64,000 nucleotides of DNA from Agromyces subbeticus DSM 16689 (GCF_000421565.1 NZ_ATXG01000012.1:78491-142490), one strand, 5' to 3'; positions 43,506 through 51,841 are shown, counted from the first letter of the stretch. Translations and numbers: made by a program. Notes: generated by a model not told the origin, from the letters alone.

Positions 43506-44497
43506 GCCGATTTCACTCTCACTCTCGGGTCGAGGTAGGTGTACGCGACATCCACGAGCATGTTCGCGATGACGACGAGCCCCGCGGCGAGCAGGGTGAC
43601 GCCCATGATCACGGGTTGGTCGTTCTTCGCGATCGAGTCGGCGGTGAGCTTGCCGACGCCGTTCAGCCCGAACACCGTCTCGGTGATGAGCGCCCCGCCG
43701 AGGAGGCCGGCGAAGTCCATGCCGAAGAGCGTCACGACGGGCGTCAGCGACGGCCGCAGGGCGTGCCGGCGCAGCACGAGCGGGGCGTCGAGTCCCTTCG
43801 CACGGGCGGTTCGCATGAAGTTCTGGCCGAGCGTGTCGATGACGTTGGTTCGCACGATGCGCGAGTACATCGCGGCGTAGCCGAAGGCGAGCACGAGCCA
43901 GGGCATCAGGTACGACTGGAACCAGAGCAGCGGGTCCTCGGCGAACTGCACCGATTGCGGGAACGGCAGCCAGCGCAACTGCACGACGAGCACGTACTGC
44001 AGCAGGAGCGCGACGAAGTAGTTCGGCAGGCTGATGCCGGCGAGCGCCGTCATCATGACGCCGCGGTCCCAGCCGGTGCCCTGCTTGACGGCGCTGAGGA
44101 GGCCTCCGCCGATGCCCGCGAGCATCCAGAGCACCGCGGCGCCGACGGCGACCGTGATGCTGACCGGCATGCGGGTGGTGATCATGTCGGTCACGGGCTC
44201 GTTCGTCTGGAAGCTGAATCCGAGGCACGGCGCCGCGCACTGGATCGCTGCGGCGCCCTCACCGTAGGTGCGGCCCGTGAAGATGCCCGAGAGGAATTGC
44301 CAGTACTGCTGCCAGAAGGGCAGGTCGAGTCCGAGCTGGGAGCGGATCTGGTCGATGCGCTCCGGCGTGCACGTCTTGCCGCAGATCTGCACCGCCGGAT
44401 CGGGCGAGAGCAGGAAGAAGATCGCGTACGTGAACAGGCTGATGAGCAGGAGGACGCCGATCGCAGCGAGGATGCGGCGTGCGAAGTAGAAGAGCAT
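43502..44497 (-). CDS. Peptide ABC transporter permease (DppB/OppB type)
   Basis: The 331-residue membrane protein begins LFYFARRILAAIGVLLLISLFTYAIFFLL, the usual first helix, and has about six helices. The EAA-type loop is YSRIVRTNVIDTLGQNFMRTARAKGLD (near 220). An outer loop holds Cys pairs (QICGKTC, QCAAPC), which may form disulfides. Start overlaps the previous stop by one base (TAATG). Confidence 0.92.
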   Translation of the reverse strand: MLFYFARRILAAIGVLLLISLFTYAIFFLLSPDPAVQICGKTCTPERIDQIRSQLGLDLPFWQQYWQFLSGIFTGRTYGEGAAAIQCAAPCLGFSFQTNEPVTDMITTRMPVSITVAVGAAVLWMLAGIGGGLLSAVKQGTGWDRGVMMTALAGISLPNYFVALLLQYVLVVQLRWLPFPQSVQFAEDPLLWFQSYLMPWLVLAFGYAAMYSRIVRTNVIDTLGQNFMRTARAKGLDAPLVLRRHALRPSLTPVVTLFGMDFAGLLGGALITETVFGLNGVGKLTADSIAKNDQPVIMGVTLLAAGLVVIANMLVDVAYTYLDPRVRVKSA

Positions 44498-45456
44498 TAC
44501 GCGGCATCCCCCGCATCGAGCGCGGTGCGCAGGTGGTCGCCGAGCACGGTGAAGGAGAACACCGTGAGGAAGAGGAAGGTGCCGGGGATGAGGAAGAACA
44601 TCGGGTCGACCGCGTACCAGCCGACGGCCGTCGAGATCATCTGGCCCCACGACGGTGTCGGCGGCATGACGCCGACACCGAGGAACGACAGTCCGGCCTC
44701 GGTGCCGATGTAGCCGGGCACCGCGAGCGTCGCGAGCACGATGATCGTGCCGCGCAGGTTCGGCAGCACCTCGCGGAAGGCGATGCGCATCGGGCGGGCG
44801 CCCGAGGCCCGCGCGGCCTCGACGAACTCGCTGTTCCGCAAGGTCATCGTCTGGCCCCGGATGACGCGGGCGGTATAGGGCCAGCCGAAGATGCTGAGCA
44901 CGATGACGAGGAGCACCGGGCGGTTGCCGGCCGGGAGCGCCGAGAGCAGGGCGATCATGAAGATGAGGGTCGGAAAGGCCATGAGGAAGTCCATGACGCG
45001 GGAGATGATCTGGTCGGCGAGGCCGCCGAAGAATCCCGCGACCATGCCGAGCACGACCCCGAGCGTCATCGTGACGAGCGTCGCCGAGAGGGCGATGGTG
45101 AGCGACACCTGCGCACCGTAGGCGACGCGAACGAGGATGTCGCGCCCGTTGCCGGGCTCGACGCCGAGCCAGTGCTCGGCGCTGATGCCGCCGAGGGGCC
45201 CGATCGGGATGCCGCCGAGATCGGAATCGATCGCGGACTTGTCGAAGTCGTACGGCCCCCAGCCGGTGATGACCGCGAGGAGCGGCGCGCACACCGCGAG
45301 GAGCGCGATGAACACGATGATGCAGACGCTCACGACGACTGCCGGGGACTTCATGAGCGTCGCGATGACGCGTCGGGCCGGGGTGGGGGCGCCGCCTGTT
45401 GGCAGCGCCCCCTTCGCTTCCGACTCGACGGCCAGCTCGCTGGGGACCGTCGACAT
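44497..45456 (-). CDS. Peptide ABC transporter permease (DppC/OppC type)
   Basis: The 319-residue membrane protein has an N-terminal helix (VVVSVCIIVFIALLAVCAPLL, near 40) and the OppC-type outer domain (GGISAEHWLGVEPGNGRDILVRVAYGAQVSL). Its EAA loop is ARVIRGQTMTLRNSEFVEAARASGA (near 195), and VPGYIGTEAGLSFLGVGVMPPTPSWGQM is the conserved end block. Four bases separate it from the binding-protein gene. It forms the channel with the DppB-type partner. Confidence 0.92.
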   Translation of the reverse strand: MSTVPSELAVESEAKGALPTGGAPTPARRVIATLMKSPAVVVSVCIIVFIALLAVCAPLLAVITGWGPYDFDKSAIDSDLGGIPIGPLGGISAEHWLGVEPGNGRDILVRVAYGAQVSLTIALSATLVTMTLGVVLGMVAGFFGGLADQIISRVMDFLMAFPTLIFMIALLSALPAGNRPVLLVIVLSIFGWPYTARVIRGQTMTLRNSEFVEAARASGARPMRIAFREVLPNLRGTIIVLATLAVPGYIGTEAGLSFLGVGVMPPTPSWGQMISTAVGWYAVDPMFFLIPGTFLFLTVFSFTVLGDHLRTALDAGDAA

Positions 45457-45460
45457 CTGC

Positions 45461-47158
45461 TTACTTCTCCGGGTCGGCGAGTCCGACGGACACGTAGTCG
45501 ATGCCGCCCGAGAAGCCCGCGTGCGCGTAGGCGCCCGCGATGTTCGACCCGACCACCATGACGGCCTTCTCGAAGAGCAGCGGCACGGCCGGCGCGAGCT
45601 CCATGATCTGCTCGTCGAGCTCGCCCCAAGCGGCGTTGGCCTCATCGACGTCGGTCATCGCGCGGATCTCGGCGATGCGAGCGTTGACGGCCGGGTCGTT
45701 CAGCTGGGCGACGTTCGAGTTGCCCTTCTCGTAGATCTGGGTGCCCTCGAAGATCGGCGGCAGGAACGTGGCACCCGACGCCCAGTCGGGGCACCAACCG
45801 GTTATCGCGGCATCGTGCTGCTGCGAGGTCGTGCCGATGACCTCGTAGAAGGTCGACGAGTCGATGAGGTTGAACTCGACGGTGATGCCCGCCTTCGCGA
45901 GCGACTGCTGGATGGCCTCGGCCTGCGCCTGCATCTTCGGGTTGTTCCGGATGTCGAGCACGAACGAGAAGCCGTCGGGGTAGCCGGCCTCCGTCAGCAG
46001 GTCCTTCGCCGCCTCGGGGTCGCCCGCGAAGTCGTCGGAGGGGTAGAGGTCGAACTCGGTGAACCCGGCGACCGTCGGCGGCATCATCGTCGTGGCGATG
46101 TCGGCGAGCTGGCTGCCCCCCGTGCCGTCCTTGACGGCCTGCTTGTCGACGGCGAGGTTGATCGCCTGCCGAACGAGGGGGTTGTCCATGCCGGGCTTCG
46201 TCGTGTTCATCGGCATGTACGTCGTGCAGCCCTGCAGGCCCTGGATGGTGCGCTCCTGGATCTCGGGCGTCTGGATGCGAGCGATCGAGGCCGCCTGCAC
46301 CGAACCGGCGATCGCGTTGCGGTCGTCGCCCTGTCCCGCGATCATGCGCTCGTCGATCGTGGCGCCGTCGAGGCCGAAGCTCCACTCGTAGGAGTCGGGG
46401 TAGGCCCCGCGCACGTCGTCGCTCTCCTTGCTCCAGTGCTCGTTGCGCTCGAGCACGAGCGTGCTGCCGCGCTGGTACTCGGTGACCCGGTACGGCCCGG
46501 ATGCGATCGGCTGCTGGTCGACGCTCGTGGTCGTGACGCCCGCATCAGCCGGGAAGGGGGTGAACGGCGCCTGGGCGACGACGGCGGCGAAGTCGGCGTA
46601 GGGCTGGTTCAGGTGGAAGACGATGGTCTTCTCGTCGGGCGTCTCGATCGAGTCGAGCGGCCCGGAGCTGTAGAAGCCCTCGTATCCCTCGGGGATGTCG
46701 AGCACGATCTTGGCGTACGGCGAGCCGATCGAGATCGAGGGGTCGAGCGCGCGCTCGACGCCGAACTTGACGTCGGCACTCGTGATCGGCGTGCCGTCCT
46801 CGAAGAAGATGTCGTCCTTCAGGGTGAAGGTCCACTCGGTCGCGTCGTCGTTGTGCGTGCCGAGGTCGGTCGCGAGGTCGGGCACGATCTCGGTGCCCTC
46901 GGCGCCTTCACCGGTGCCCTGCGTGGTGAGCGTGCGGTAGATGAGCCGGTAGAAGTTGTTGACGCCGCCGTCGAAGCCCTGTGCGGGGTCGAGGTGCGAG
47001 AAGTCGGCGTTCTGCAGCACCCGGAGGGTGCCACCGGCGGTCGGCGTGCCGCCGATGCCGTCGCCGCCGGAGTCGGGGGCGTCGGATGCGGGGCTGCACC
47101 CGGCGAGCGCGAGCGAACCCGCGAGCGTCAGGGCGAGGAGCGCAGTGCGTTGCTTCAT
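45461..47158 (-). CDS. Peptide-binding lipoprotein of ABC transporter (SBP family 5)
   Basis: The 565-residue lipoprotein has a signal ending LALAGCSPA (lipidated Cys near 21). The family-5 blocks follow: GTLRVLQNADFSHLDPAQGF, TFTLKDDIFFEDGTPITSADVKF, SGPYRVTEYQRGSTLVLERN, QAINLAVDKQAV, LLTEAGYPDGFSF and the ending LFEKAVMVVG. It captures peptides outside the membrane for the permeases encoded downstream. It starts 45 bases after the arabinofuranosidase gene, behind GAAGGAAG, in the same operon. Glycosylated Hyp peptides as ligand are inference from neighbours. Confidence 0.93.
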   Translation of the reverse strand: MKQRTALLALTLAGSLALAGCSPASDAPDSGGDGIGGTPTAGGTLRVLQNADFSHLDPAQGFDGGVNNFYRLIYRTLTTQGTGEGAEGTEIVPDLATDLGTHNDDATEWTFTLKDDIFFEDGTPITSADVKFGVERALDPSISIGSPYAKIVLDIPEGYEGFYSSGPLDSIETPDEKTIVFHLNQPYADFAAVVAQAPFTPFPADAGVTTTSVDQQPIASGPYRVTEYQRGSTLVLERNEHWSKESDDVRGAYPDSYEWSFGLDGATIDERMIAGQGDDRNAIAGSVQAASIARIQTPEIQERTIQGLQGCTTYMPMNTTKPGMDNPLVRQAINLAVDKQAVKDGTGGSQLADIATTMMPPTVAGFTEFDLYPSDDFAGDPEAAKDLLTEAGYPDGFSFVLDIRNNPKMQAQAEAIQQSLAKAGITVEFNLIDSSTFYEVIGTTSQQHDAAITGWCPDWASGATFLPPIFEGTQIYEKGNSNVAQLNDPAVNARIAEIRAMTDVDEANAAWGELDEQIMELAPAVPLLFEKAVMVVGSNIAGAYAHAGFSGGIDYVSVGLADPEK

Positions 47159-47202
47159 GCTGTCTTCCTTCGTTTGGGGTGAGTGAGGAGCGGTGCTGTA
47201 CT

Positions 47203-49188
47203 TCAGGCCGTGCGCAACCACACGCGCATGGCCGCCGCTCCGCGGTTCCCCCAGAGGTGATAGGGAACGAGCGTTGCGGTCGTGGTGGCGGATGCCGCGG
47301 CATCCGTCACCGCATCGGTGCCGAGCTCGGGATACAGGCCGCCTTCGTGGGGCGCTGCGATCCGGGCGGGCATGGTGATGATGCGGGTCTCGTCGCGGCT
47401 GTTCGGCGTGACGGCGCGAGCTGTCGTCAGCGCGGCCGCGGCGGCAGCTGCGTCGAGCGTGAGCTCGTCGAGCTCGACGTCGTTGTCGGCCTGCTCGGCG
47501 CAGTAGACGACGGGACCGCGGGCGAACGCGATGGAGTTGCGCAGCGCATCGACGCGAGGATCTGCGCCGTGGGCGCGAACCGGCATCGGGAGGTCGAGCT
47601 CGAGCCGGTCGCCGGCGACGAGGGCGCGCTCGACGCGGAGCCAGCCCGCGGGAACATCCGTCGCCACCGTCTCGCCGTTGATCGTGAACTGCGCGCCCCG
47701 GCACCAGGCCGGCACGCGGAGCGCGATGCGCGATGCGGTGGGTGCGGCCGAGACGACCTCGATCGCGACCCGTCCGTCCCAGGGGTAGCCCGTCGTCATC
47801 TCGAGTTCGAGGCCGTCGTGCGCGATGCGGGCGCCGGTGTACTGCGCGAGGAAGAGCGTGTCGGCGTCGACGAGGGCGAGGTGATCCTGCAGCTCGGCGG
47901 TCCACCGGATGATGTTGGGCGGACAGCACGGGCAGACGAACCAGCCCCGGCGCAGCAGTTCGCCCTCGGGCTCCGCACCGGTGCGCTGCTGGTGGTCGGG
48001 CCGGCGCTGCAGCGGGTTGTCGTAGAAGAAGGCCCGGCCGTCGTCGGACAGCCCGGCGGCGTAGGCGTTGTAGAGCACGGTCTCGAAGACGTCGAGATAG
48101 GTCGTCTCGCCCGAGGCGAGGTGCATCCGCCACGCCCACTGCATGGTCGCGATCGCGGCGCAGGTCTCGCTGTACGAGCGCTCGGAGGGCAGCTCGAAGC
48201 GGTCGCCGATCGCTTCGTCGGAGTGCCTGCTGCCGAGGCCGCCGGTGAGGTAGAGCTTCGTGTCGACCATGTCGTTCCAGAGCCGCTCGAGCGCCGTGCC
48301 GAGCGTCTCGTCGCTTCGTTCGAGCACCACGTCGGCGGCGCCCGCGGCGAGATACGTCATGCGCACGGCGTGGCCGGTCACCGAGTCGAGCTCGCGCAAG
48401 GGGGCGTTGTCCTGGAAGTACTCGGCCGGGAACACGCTGAGTTCGACGGTGCCGCGGCCGCGTCGATCGATGAACAGGCTCGCGAGCTCGAGATAGCGCT
48501 CGTCACCGGTCTGACGGCTGAGCTCGACGAGCGCCATCTCGATCTCCGGATGTCCGCAGACGATGTCGTCGCCGTCGGGTCCGAATCGTTCGTACGCCAG
48601 GTCGGCGAAGCGGCGGGCGACCGTGAGCAGCCGGTCGTCACCGAGCTGGCGGGATGCCGCGACCGCCGCCTGCACGAGATGGCCGAGGTTGTACAGCTCG
48701 TGGCCCCATGCGAGGTCCTGCCACGGCTCCTTCTCGACGTCGGGCGCCTGGAAGTACGAGTTCAGGTAGCCGTCTGCGCGTTGTGCCCGTTCGATGAGAT
48801 CGACGGCCTCGTCGTAGAAGGCGGCGGTCTCGGCATCCGCACGTGCCTCATCTCCGCGGCCGAGCTCGTAGGCGAGTCCCTCGAGGGTCTTGAAGACGTC
48901 GGTGTCGAGGAACGGGTAGCGACCGCGGAAGGGTCGTGCGGCCTCGGGGCTCTCGGGATGGGCGATGCGACGGAGGTTGTCGACGTTGCCAGCGAGTCGG
49001 AGCTGTTCGATCGTGTGCGGGATGGTCGCGGTGCGGTTGCGGTGCTGCCAGTCGGCCAGGAGCCCTGAGGTCACGCGAACGTTCGCAGTGCCGAGGGCCT
49101 GTCGCGGCGAGGTCGTCACGGCGACCGCGGGTCGCTTCGTCACCGATGGTGCCGGTGCCACTCCTGGTTCGACGGCGATGTCTTCCAT
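47203..49188 (-). CDS. GH127 (DUF1680) beta-L-arabinofuranosidase-like enzyme
   Basis: The 661-residue protein matches the length of Bifidobacterium HypBA1 (about 658), which releases L-arabinose from beta-L-arabinofuranosyl-hydroxyproline of plant extensin. The HypBA1 zinc and catalytic pattern is visible at nearly the same positions: a Glu-x-Cys in SYSETCAAIA (Glu341, Cys343 by my count), the paired Cys in FVCPCCPPNIIRW (about 421 and 422, the nucleophile among them) and the acid/base Glu in SRHSDEAIG (about 325). The alpha/alpha barrel part (FLDTDVFKTLEGLAYEL, WAWRMHLASGETTYLDVFETVLYN) and C-terminal beta domains are complete. No signal peptide, so it acts in the cytoplasm on imported substrate. 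First gene of the minus-strand block. Confidence 0.88.
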   Translation of the reverse strand: MEDIAVEPGVAPAPSVTKRPAVAVTTSPRQALGTANVRVTSGLLADWQHRNRTATIPHTIEQLRLAGNVDNLRRIAHPESPEAARPFRGRYPFLDTDVFKTLEGLAYELGRGDEARADAETAAFYDEAVDLIERAQRADGYLNSYFQAPDVEKEPWQDLAWGHELYNLGHLVQAAVAASRQLGDDRLLTVARRFADLAYERFGPDGDDIVCGHPEIEMALVELSRQTGDERYLELASLFIDRRGRGTVELSVFPAEYFQDNAPLRELDSVTGHAVRMTYLAAGAADVVLERSDETLGTALERLWNDMVDTKLYLTGGLGSRHSDEAIGDRFELPSERSYSETCAAIATMQWAWRMHLASGETTYLDVFETVLYNAYAAGLSDDGRAFFYDNPLQRRPDHQQRTGAEPEGELLRRGWFVCPCCPPNIIRWTAELQDHLALVDADTLFLAQYTGARIAHDGLELEMTTGYPWDGRVAIEVVSAAPTASRIALRVPAWCRGAQFTINGETVATDVPAGWLRVERALVAGDRLELDLPMPVRAHGADPRVDALRNSIAFARGPVVYCAEQADNDVELDELTLDAAAAAAALTTARAVTPNSRDETRIITMPARIAAPHEGGLYPELGTDAVTDAAASATTTATLVPYHLWGNRGAAAMRVWLRTA

Positions 49189-49211
49189 GGACGATCAGAC
49201 CCTTCTGTACC

Positions 49212-49227
49212 GTGTGATGCATCACAC
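49212..49227. promoter_or_regulatory. 16-base perfect palindrome in the arabinofuranosidase leader
   Basis: GTGTGATGCATCACAC is a perfect palindrome 24 bases upstream of the gene start and downstream of its predicted promoter, a position suited to repression. Its half-site GTGTGA also occurs beside the operator at 38179-38191. The binding protein could be the GntR regulator or another factor. Confidence 0.6.
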
Positions 49228-49245
49228 TACGTCATTTAGTAGTGG

Positions 49246-49281
49246 GTGACATATTACTTTCGCACGACCGTCCCGAGTCAA
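49246..49281 (-). promoter_or_regulatory. Promoter and putative GntR operator of the arabinofuranosidase/transport operon
   Basis: On the minus strand TTGACT (49281-49276) and TAATAT (49256-49251) are separated by 19 bases. The -10 hexamer lies inside AGTAATATGTCAC (49258-49246), identical in 13 bases to the site at 38179-38191. A protein bound there would block the promoter. The region is markedly AT-richer than its surroundings. Confidence 0.6.
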
Positions 49282-49410
49282 GCCGGACGGGCATGGAAGC
49301 GCAGGACTTCACAGGACCGAAACAAACGACCGGGCGGCACACTGCTCTGGCACGCCGACGCCGAGGTGCCTCGATTTCGTCGCGCGCGCAAGCTGGCTTA
49401 GTCTCGGGAT

Positions 49411-49914
49411 ATGAGCACCGAAGTCGTTGCCGATGTCGTCGTCCGCCCCATCAGGGACTCCGATGTGGAGGCCCTCGGTCGCGTGCACGCGACCTGCTGG
49501 CACGAGACCTACGACCACCTGATCAGCGCCGCCGCCTTCGAGCACCTGTCGCCGCGCCGCATGGCCGAACTGTGGAACCATTACGCCGAGCGCGGTGAGG
49601 AGTACCAGCAGTTCGCCGCCCTCGTCGACGGCGAGATCGTCGGCTTCGTCGGCTCAGGGCCGGCCCGCGACGAGGGTGCGCCCCGCGAGCGCGAGCTCTT
49701 CTTCATCTACCTGCTCGACGCCTACCACGGCACCGGCATCGGCCAGAAGCTCTTCGACGCCGCCGTCGGCGACGACGCCGTGTACCTCTGGGTCGCCGCC
49801 GACAACCCGCGCGCGCACCGCTTCTACGCGCGCAACGGCTTCGTCGCCGACGGCGCCGAGCAGGTGCAGCCGTTCCTCGGCGAAGAGATCCACGAGGTGC
49901 GGCTGGTTCGCTAG
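49411..49914 (+). CDS. GNAT-family N-acetyltransferase
   Basis: The 167-residue protein has the GNAT core: VRPIRDSDVEALGRVHATCWHETY at the start, acetyl-CoA loop LLDAYHGTGIGQKLFDAA (Gly-rich, near 105) and NPRAHRFYARNGFVADG near the end. Substrate unknown. TAGTCT ends six bases before the ATG (leaderless). It diverges from the arabinofuranosidase operon. Confidence 0.9.
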   Translation: MSTEVVADVVVRPIRDSDVEALGRVHATCWHETYDHLISAAAFEHLSPRRMAELWNHYAERGEEYQQFAALVDGEIVGFVGSGPARDEGAPRERELFFIYLLDAYHGTGIGQKLFDAAVGDDAVYLWVAADNPRAHRFYARNGFVADGAEQVQPFLGEEIHEVRLVR

Positions 49915-49920
49915 CACCCG

Positions 49921-49951
49921 CCCGTCGAGGAGCGAAGCGTCTCGAGACTCG
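49921..49951. repeat. REP-like element
   Basis: CCCGTCGAGGAGCGAAGCGT followed by CTCGAGACTCG forms an imperfect hairpin just after the GNAT stop. It resembles the elements at 51831-51899 and 35258-35291 (GTCGAGGAGCG ... TCGAGAC). The following sequence to 50078 contains no gene. Confidence 0.55.
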
Positions 49952-50078
49952 CAACTCCCCCAACGCGCCTGACCAGTGTGCCCCCGACTCGGCCGATCGG
50001 CCGATTGACGCTGCCGGCGAACTGCGGAAACCTTCGAAGAGCCCGCGATTCGCGCGGGCCAGAAGGGAAGGGGCGACG

Positions 50079-50603
50079 GTGGACGACACATCGAAGGGCT
50101 CCTCGAGAACGACGACGGAGCGCCCGCCCCGAATTCCGCCGCGGTGGTTCGTGCGCGGCGCGTGGGTCGTGCACCGCGGCATCTACCGGATCACGCGCGG
50201 ACGCGCGGGCCTCTGGCAACCTCGCCCCGAGCGATGGGGCACCATGCGCCTGACGACGACGGGGCGACGCACGGGCCGTGAGCGCTCCGTCATCGTGGCC
50301 TACTTCGAAGACGGCCCGAACCTCATCACGCTCGCGATGAACGGCTGGGCCGAACCCGAACCCGCCTGGTGGCTCAACCTCATCGCCGACCCGGATGCTG
50401 CGGTCGTGCTGCCCACCGGTCCCCGCGACGTGCGAGCCCGCGCGGCGGTCGGCGCGGAGCGTGCACGCCTGTGGGCGGCGTGGCAGTTCTACGGCGACGA
50501 CATCGAAGCGCTGTCCGCACTTCGCCGTCGCGAGACCGCGGTGGTCGTGCTCGAGCCCCGTGCGGCGGGTCAGCGCAGCGCGCCGACCGACGCCAGCGCT
50601 TGA
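50079..50603 (+). CDS. Deazaflavin(F420)-dependent nitroreductase/quinone reductase family protein
   Basis: The 174-residue protein has the split beta-barrel family blocks: LTTTGRRTGRERSVIVAYFEDG (near 60-80), a strand LITLAMNGWA and the PAWWLNLIADPDA segment that contacts cofactor in Ddn-like proteins. Such proteins reduce quinones or nitro compounds with F420H2. GTG start behind a purine-rich GGGAAGGGG. The 3' end overlaps the convergent Nudix-like gene by 34 bases. Confidence 0.83.
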   Translation: MDDTSKGSSRTTTERPPRIPPRWFVRGAWVVHRGIYRITRGRAGLWQPRPERWGTMRLTTTGRRTGRERSVIVAYFEDGPNLITLAMNGWAEPEPAWWLNLIADPDAAVVLPTGPRDVRARAAVGAERARLWAAWQFYGDDIEALSALRRRETAVVVLEPRAAGQRSAPTDASA

Positions 50604-51151
50604 CGCACGAGCAGGCCGCGCCCGCCCTCGAACTCGTCGCCGACCGCGTCGGATGCCGCATCGTCGGGCGTCATCCACGTGACCTCGAGCGCATCCTGCC
50701 GCGGCTCGCACGTGCCGGTGACCGGCACGACGAACGCGAGCGACACGGCGTGCTGACGGTCGTCGGTGAACGATGAGATGCCCGGCATCGGGAAGTACTC
50801 CGCCACGGTGAACGGCACCGAACTCGCCGGCAGCAGTGGGAACGCCATCGGACCGAGATCCTTCTCGAGGTGACGGAAGAGCGCGTCGCGAATCGTCTCG
50901 CCGTACATGACGCGACCCGACACGAGCGTGCGCGTCATCTCGCCCACGGCGTTCGCGCGCAGCAGCACGCCGACCTCGGTGACCTGCCCGAGCCCGTCGA
51001 CCCGCACCGGCACCGCCTCGACGTAGAGCAGCGGCAGCCGCCCACGAACCTCGGCGAGCTCGAGGTCGGTGAGCCACCCCGGATTCGCCGGCGGCCTGAC
51101 GACGGGTTCGTCGTCGGGATTCCAGTCGGGATCGGGGGTGCGTACGCTCAT
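50570..51151 (-). CDS. Nudix-like hydrolase family protein (DUF4916)
   Basis: The 193-residue protein matches the DUF4916 pattern: GWLTDLELAEVRGRLPLLYVEAVPVRVDG at the start, RTLVSGRVMYGETIRDALFRHLEKDLGP (near 80-107), PVPF-like SSVPFTVAEYFPMPG and RQHAVSLAFVVPVTG. It occupies the Nudix fold but the classical GX5EX7REUXEEXGU box is degenerate, so hydrolase activity is doubtful. A CAGAAT box six bases before the ATG suggests leaderless expression. Confidence 0.78.
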   Translation of the reverse strand: MSVRTPDPDWNPDDEPVVRPPANPGWLTDLELAEVRGRLPLLYVEAVPVRVDGLGQVTEVGVLLRANAVGEMTRTLVSGRVMYGETIRDALFRHLEKDLGPMAFPLLPASSVPFTVAEYFPMPGISSFTDDRQHAVSLAFVVPVTGTCEPRQDALEVTWMTPDDAASDAVGDEFEGGRGLLVRQALASVGALR

Positions 51152-51187
51152 GCCTCGATTCTGCCCCACACCGCTAGCGTTGACGTC

Positions 51188-51841
51188 ATGACTTCCGTGC
51201 GGATCGACGACGACGCCGTGCTGTGGTCGGCGTCGACCGCCGATCGAGCCGGGCGACCTCTGCTCGTGCTGCTGCACGGCTACAACTCCAACGAGGGCGA
51301 CCTCTTCGGCCTCACCCCGTACCTGCCGCTCGCCCCGGCGGTGGCATCGCTGCGCGCACCGACCTTCACGGGCTACGGCCACGCCTGGTTCCCGCTGAGC
51401 GACGACGGCGTCGAACTCTCGATCGACGGGGCCGATCTCGCGACGACCGCGGTCATCGACTGGCTCGATCGGGTCGCGCCCGACGCCGCCTCGGTCGGGC
51501 TGCTCGGCTTCTCGCAGGGTGGCGCGATGGCACTCGAGCTGCTCCGGCGAGCGCCCGAGCGATTCGCGTTCGCCGTCAGCCTCGCCGGCTTCGCGCTGCC
51601 GGGCCGGCGCGAGGGCGACGAGCGGATGTCGCAGCTGCAGCCTCCCGTCTTCTGGGGGCGCGGCACGACCGATGAGGTGATCCCCGCGGCATCCGTGGCC
51701 CGCACCCAGGCGTGGCTGCCCGAGCATGCGGCGCTCGACGAGCGCATCTACGAGGGCCTCGGCCACTCGGTCTCCGAGCTCGAGCTCGCCGACGCGGCGG
51801 CGTTCCTCGCGGCTCGCTACACGGCACCGCCGGTCGAGTAG
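51188..51841 (+). CDS. Alpha/beta hydrolase, phospholipase/carboxylesterase family
   Basis: The 217-residue protein has LLVLLHGYNSNEGDLF (oxyanion region near 30), nucleophile elbow GLLGFSQGGAMAL (near 105), Asp in GRGTTDEVIP (near 163) and His in GLGHSVS (near 195), a complete triad. The family hydrolyses short-chain esters or lysophospholipids. TAGCGT ends seven bases before the ATG (leaderless). The last codons and stop are formed by the REP-like element that begins at 51831. Confidence 0.88.
   Translation: MTSVRIDDDAVLWSASTADRAGRPLLVLLHGYNSNEGDLFGLTPYLPLAPAVASLRAPTFTGYGHAWFPLSDDGVELSIDGADLATTAVIDWLDRVAPDAASVGLLGFSQGGAMALELLRRAPERFAFAVSLAGFALPGRREGDERMSQLQPPVFWGRGTTDEVIPAASVARTQAWLPEHAALDERIYEGLGHSVSELELADAAAFLAARYTAPPVE

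Noticed and set aside
51188..51841. Cutinase or other secreted plant-polymer esterase
   Set aside because: No signal peptide, and motifs fit the cytoplasmic phospholipase/carboxylesterase family.
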